Source: an uncultured Synergistia bacterium (lineage in GTDB: Bacteria > Eremiobacterota > SpSt-956 > JAKJGF01). From it: 6,993 nucleotides of DNA. Of the stretch, positions 6,392-6,993 are shown in pieces; within the stretch, counting starts at the first letter, position 1, and every line of letters begins with the position of its first letter. Location of the stretch: assembly GCA_937888925.1 (NCBI GenBank), contig CALARM010001166.1, positions 1 to 6,993 of the forward strand, written 5' to 3'. Under the pieces are notes generated by a model. That model worked only from the letters and a program-made list of their open reading frames with translations. It had not been told where the DNA came from and searched no databases. The translations under genes were made by a program, and so were the position numbers.

Positions 6392-6922
6392 TTATATGTG
6401 AAGTTTTTCTGTATATTTATAAGCTAAAAATCTATTTAAATTTTCAGATAAAGAATATTCTCCGGGAGATATTAATTTATCCATCAGTTCTCTATATTTT
6501 TTTTCTTCCAATGCATTCGGCGATTCAGTCAATAAAATATATAAATTGAATGGCTCTTTTAACAGTTTAAGCATTTTATCATGAACAGAATCCTGAAGAG
6601 ATCCATTTTCATATCGTGATAGTGTTACCAGACCCCATCCAAGTATATTTGCCAGTTCACTCTGGGTGAGATTATATTTCTTTCGTAATTCTTTTATATC
6701 TTCCGGCTGTATCATGTTGTGTTTTTGTCTGTATATGCGATAGGCAGTATCAAGATAGTCGTTGTCATCATTTAGATCTTCAAAATTGACACCGCAATTT
6801 TTACAATGATAGTAAGTAACTTCTACAGTGATTCTGTCTCCTCTGATATCAAGTTCTTCAGGTTCTGTTATTTTTTCTATGGAAGTGCTTTCACATTCTA
6901 TACAGAAATCAATATTATTCAT
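6392..6922 (-). CDS. MqsA-type zinc-finger / helix-turn-helix antitoxin-like regulator
   Basis: This 176-residue protein has an N-terminal two-CxxC zinc site (C7-x2-C10 and C40-x2-C43), as in YgiT/MqsA proteins. An XRE/Cro-type helix-turn-helix follows at about 75-120, with LTQSELANILGWG and SRYENGSLQDSVHDKMLKLL. The GW...RYENGSLQ...HD signature is typical of MqsA-family antitoxins and of the HTH attached to SocA/Panacea (DUF4065) antitoxins. The last 55 residues are helical and unrecognised, and no DUF4065 domain is present. I choose the ATG at 6922, with AAGGAAGG 8 bases upstream, over the in-frame GTG at 6931, which would overlap that site. A -10-like TATAAA lies at 6957-6952 but no good -35. 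No toxin gene is recognisable downstream. It probably acts as a DNA-binding autorepressor or antitoxin; the partner may lie beyond position 6993. Confidence 0.8.
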   Translation of the reverse strand: MNNIDFCIECESTSIEKITEPEELDIRGDRITVEVTYYHCKNCGVNFEDLNDDNDYLDTAYRIYRQKHNMIQPEDIKELRKKYNLTQSELANILGWGLVTLSRYENGSLQDSVHDKMLKLLKEPFNLYILLTESPNALEEKKYRELMDKLISPGEYSLSENLNRFLAYKYTEKLHI

Positions 6923-6993
6923 TTTACCCACCTTCCTTTTAAAGAGAAAATTTTATAGTAAAATCCGCAGGATGAAAAGATATACATCTGGCA

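Overview
The window is AT-rich bacterial DNA. Every convincing gene lies on the minus strand, so transcription runs from high to low coordinates. Strong AAAGGAGG and GGAGGTG ribosome-binding sites, short intergenic gaps, a TTG start and an iron-sulfur flavoprotein suggest a low-GC anaerobe, probably a clostridial Firmicute. A spirochaete or fusobacterium cannot be excluded. No RNA gene, CRISPR array or insertion sequence was seen, and no stretch over 300 bases lacks a gene.

Region A (about 5.0 to 6.9 kb, continuing into hsdR at 2.1 to 5.0 kb) looks like one side of a defence locus. In transcription order it holds a zinc-finger/HTH regulator of the MqsA antitoxin type, an Rpn-family PD-(D/E)XK nuclease, a 62-residue protein resembling only the toxin-binding half of a YefM/Phd antitoxin, and a full-length type I restriction subunit HsdR. 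The last three are tightly packed (29 and 3 bases between genes) and probably cotranscribed. HsdM and HsdS, which HsdR needs for restriction, are not in the window; they may lie upstream of position 6993.

The most notable element is inside the Rpn gene. A near-perfect Shine-Dalgarno sequence sits 8 bases before an in-frame ATG at codon 220, so the 115-residue C-terminal part could be made separately. That segment carries a helix of four-residue repeats encoded by a nearly identical 24-base tandem repeat. This matches the gene-within-gene toxin/antitoxin arrangement described for E. coli Rpn proteins (RpnL/RpnS). Here it is flanked by two more antitoxin-like proteins, next to hsdR.

Region B (1 to 2.07 kb) is a separate two-gene operon. 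A consensus promoter overlapped by a 19-base palindrome drives a PadR-family repressor, and a one-base stop/start overlap leads into a two-domain flavoprotein with an Isf-type cysteine cluster. A perfect 17-bp hairpin ends the unit. The likely design is an autoregulated repressor controlling a redox enzyme.
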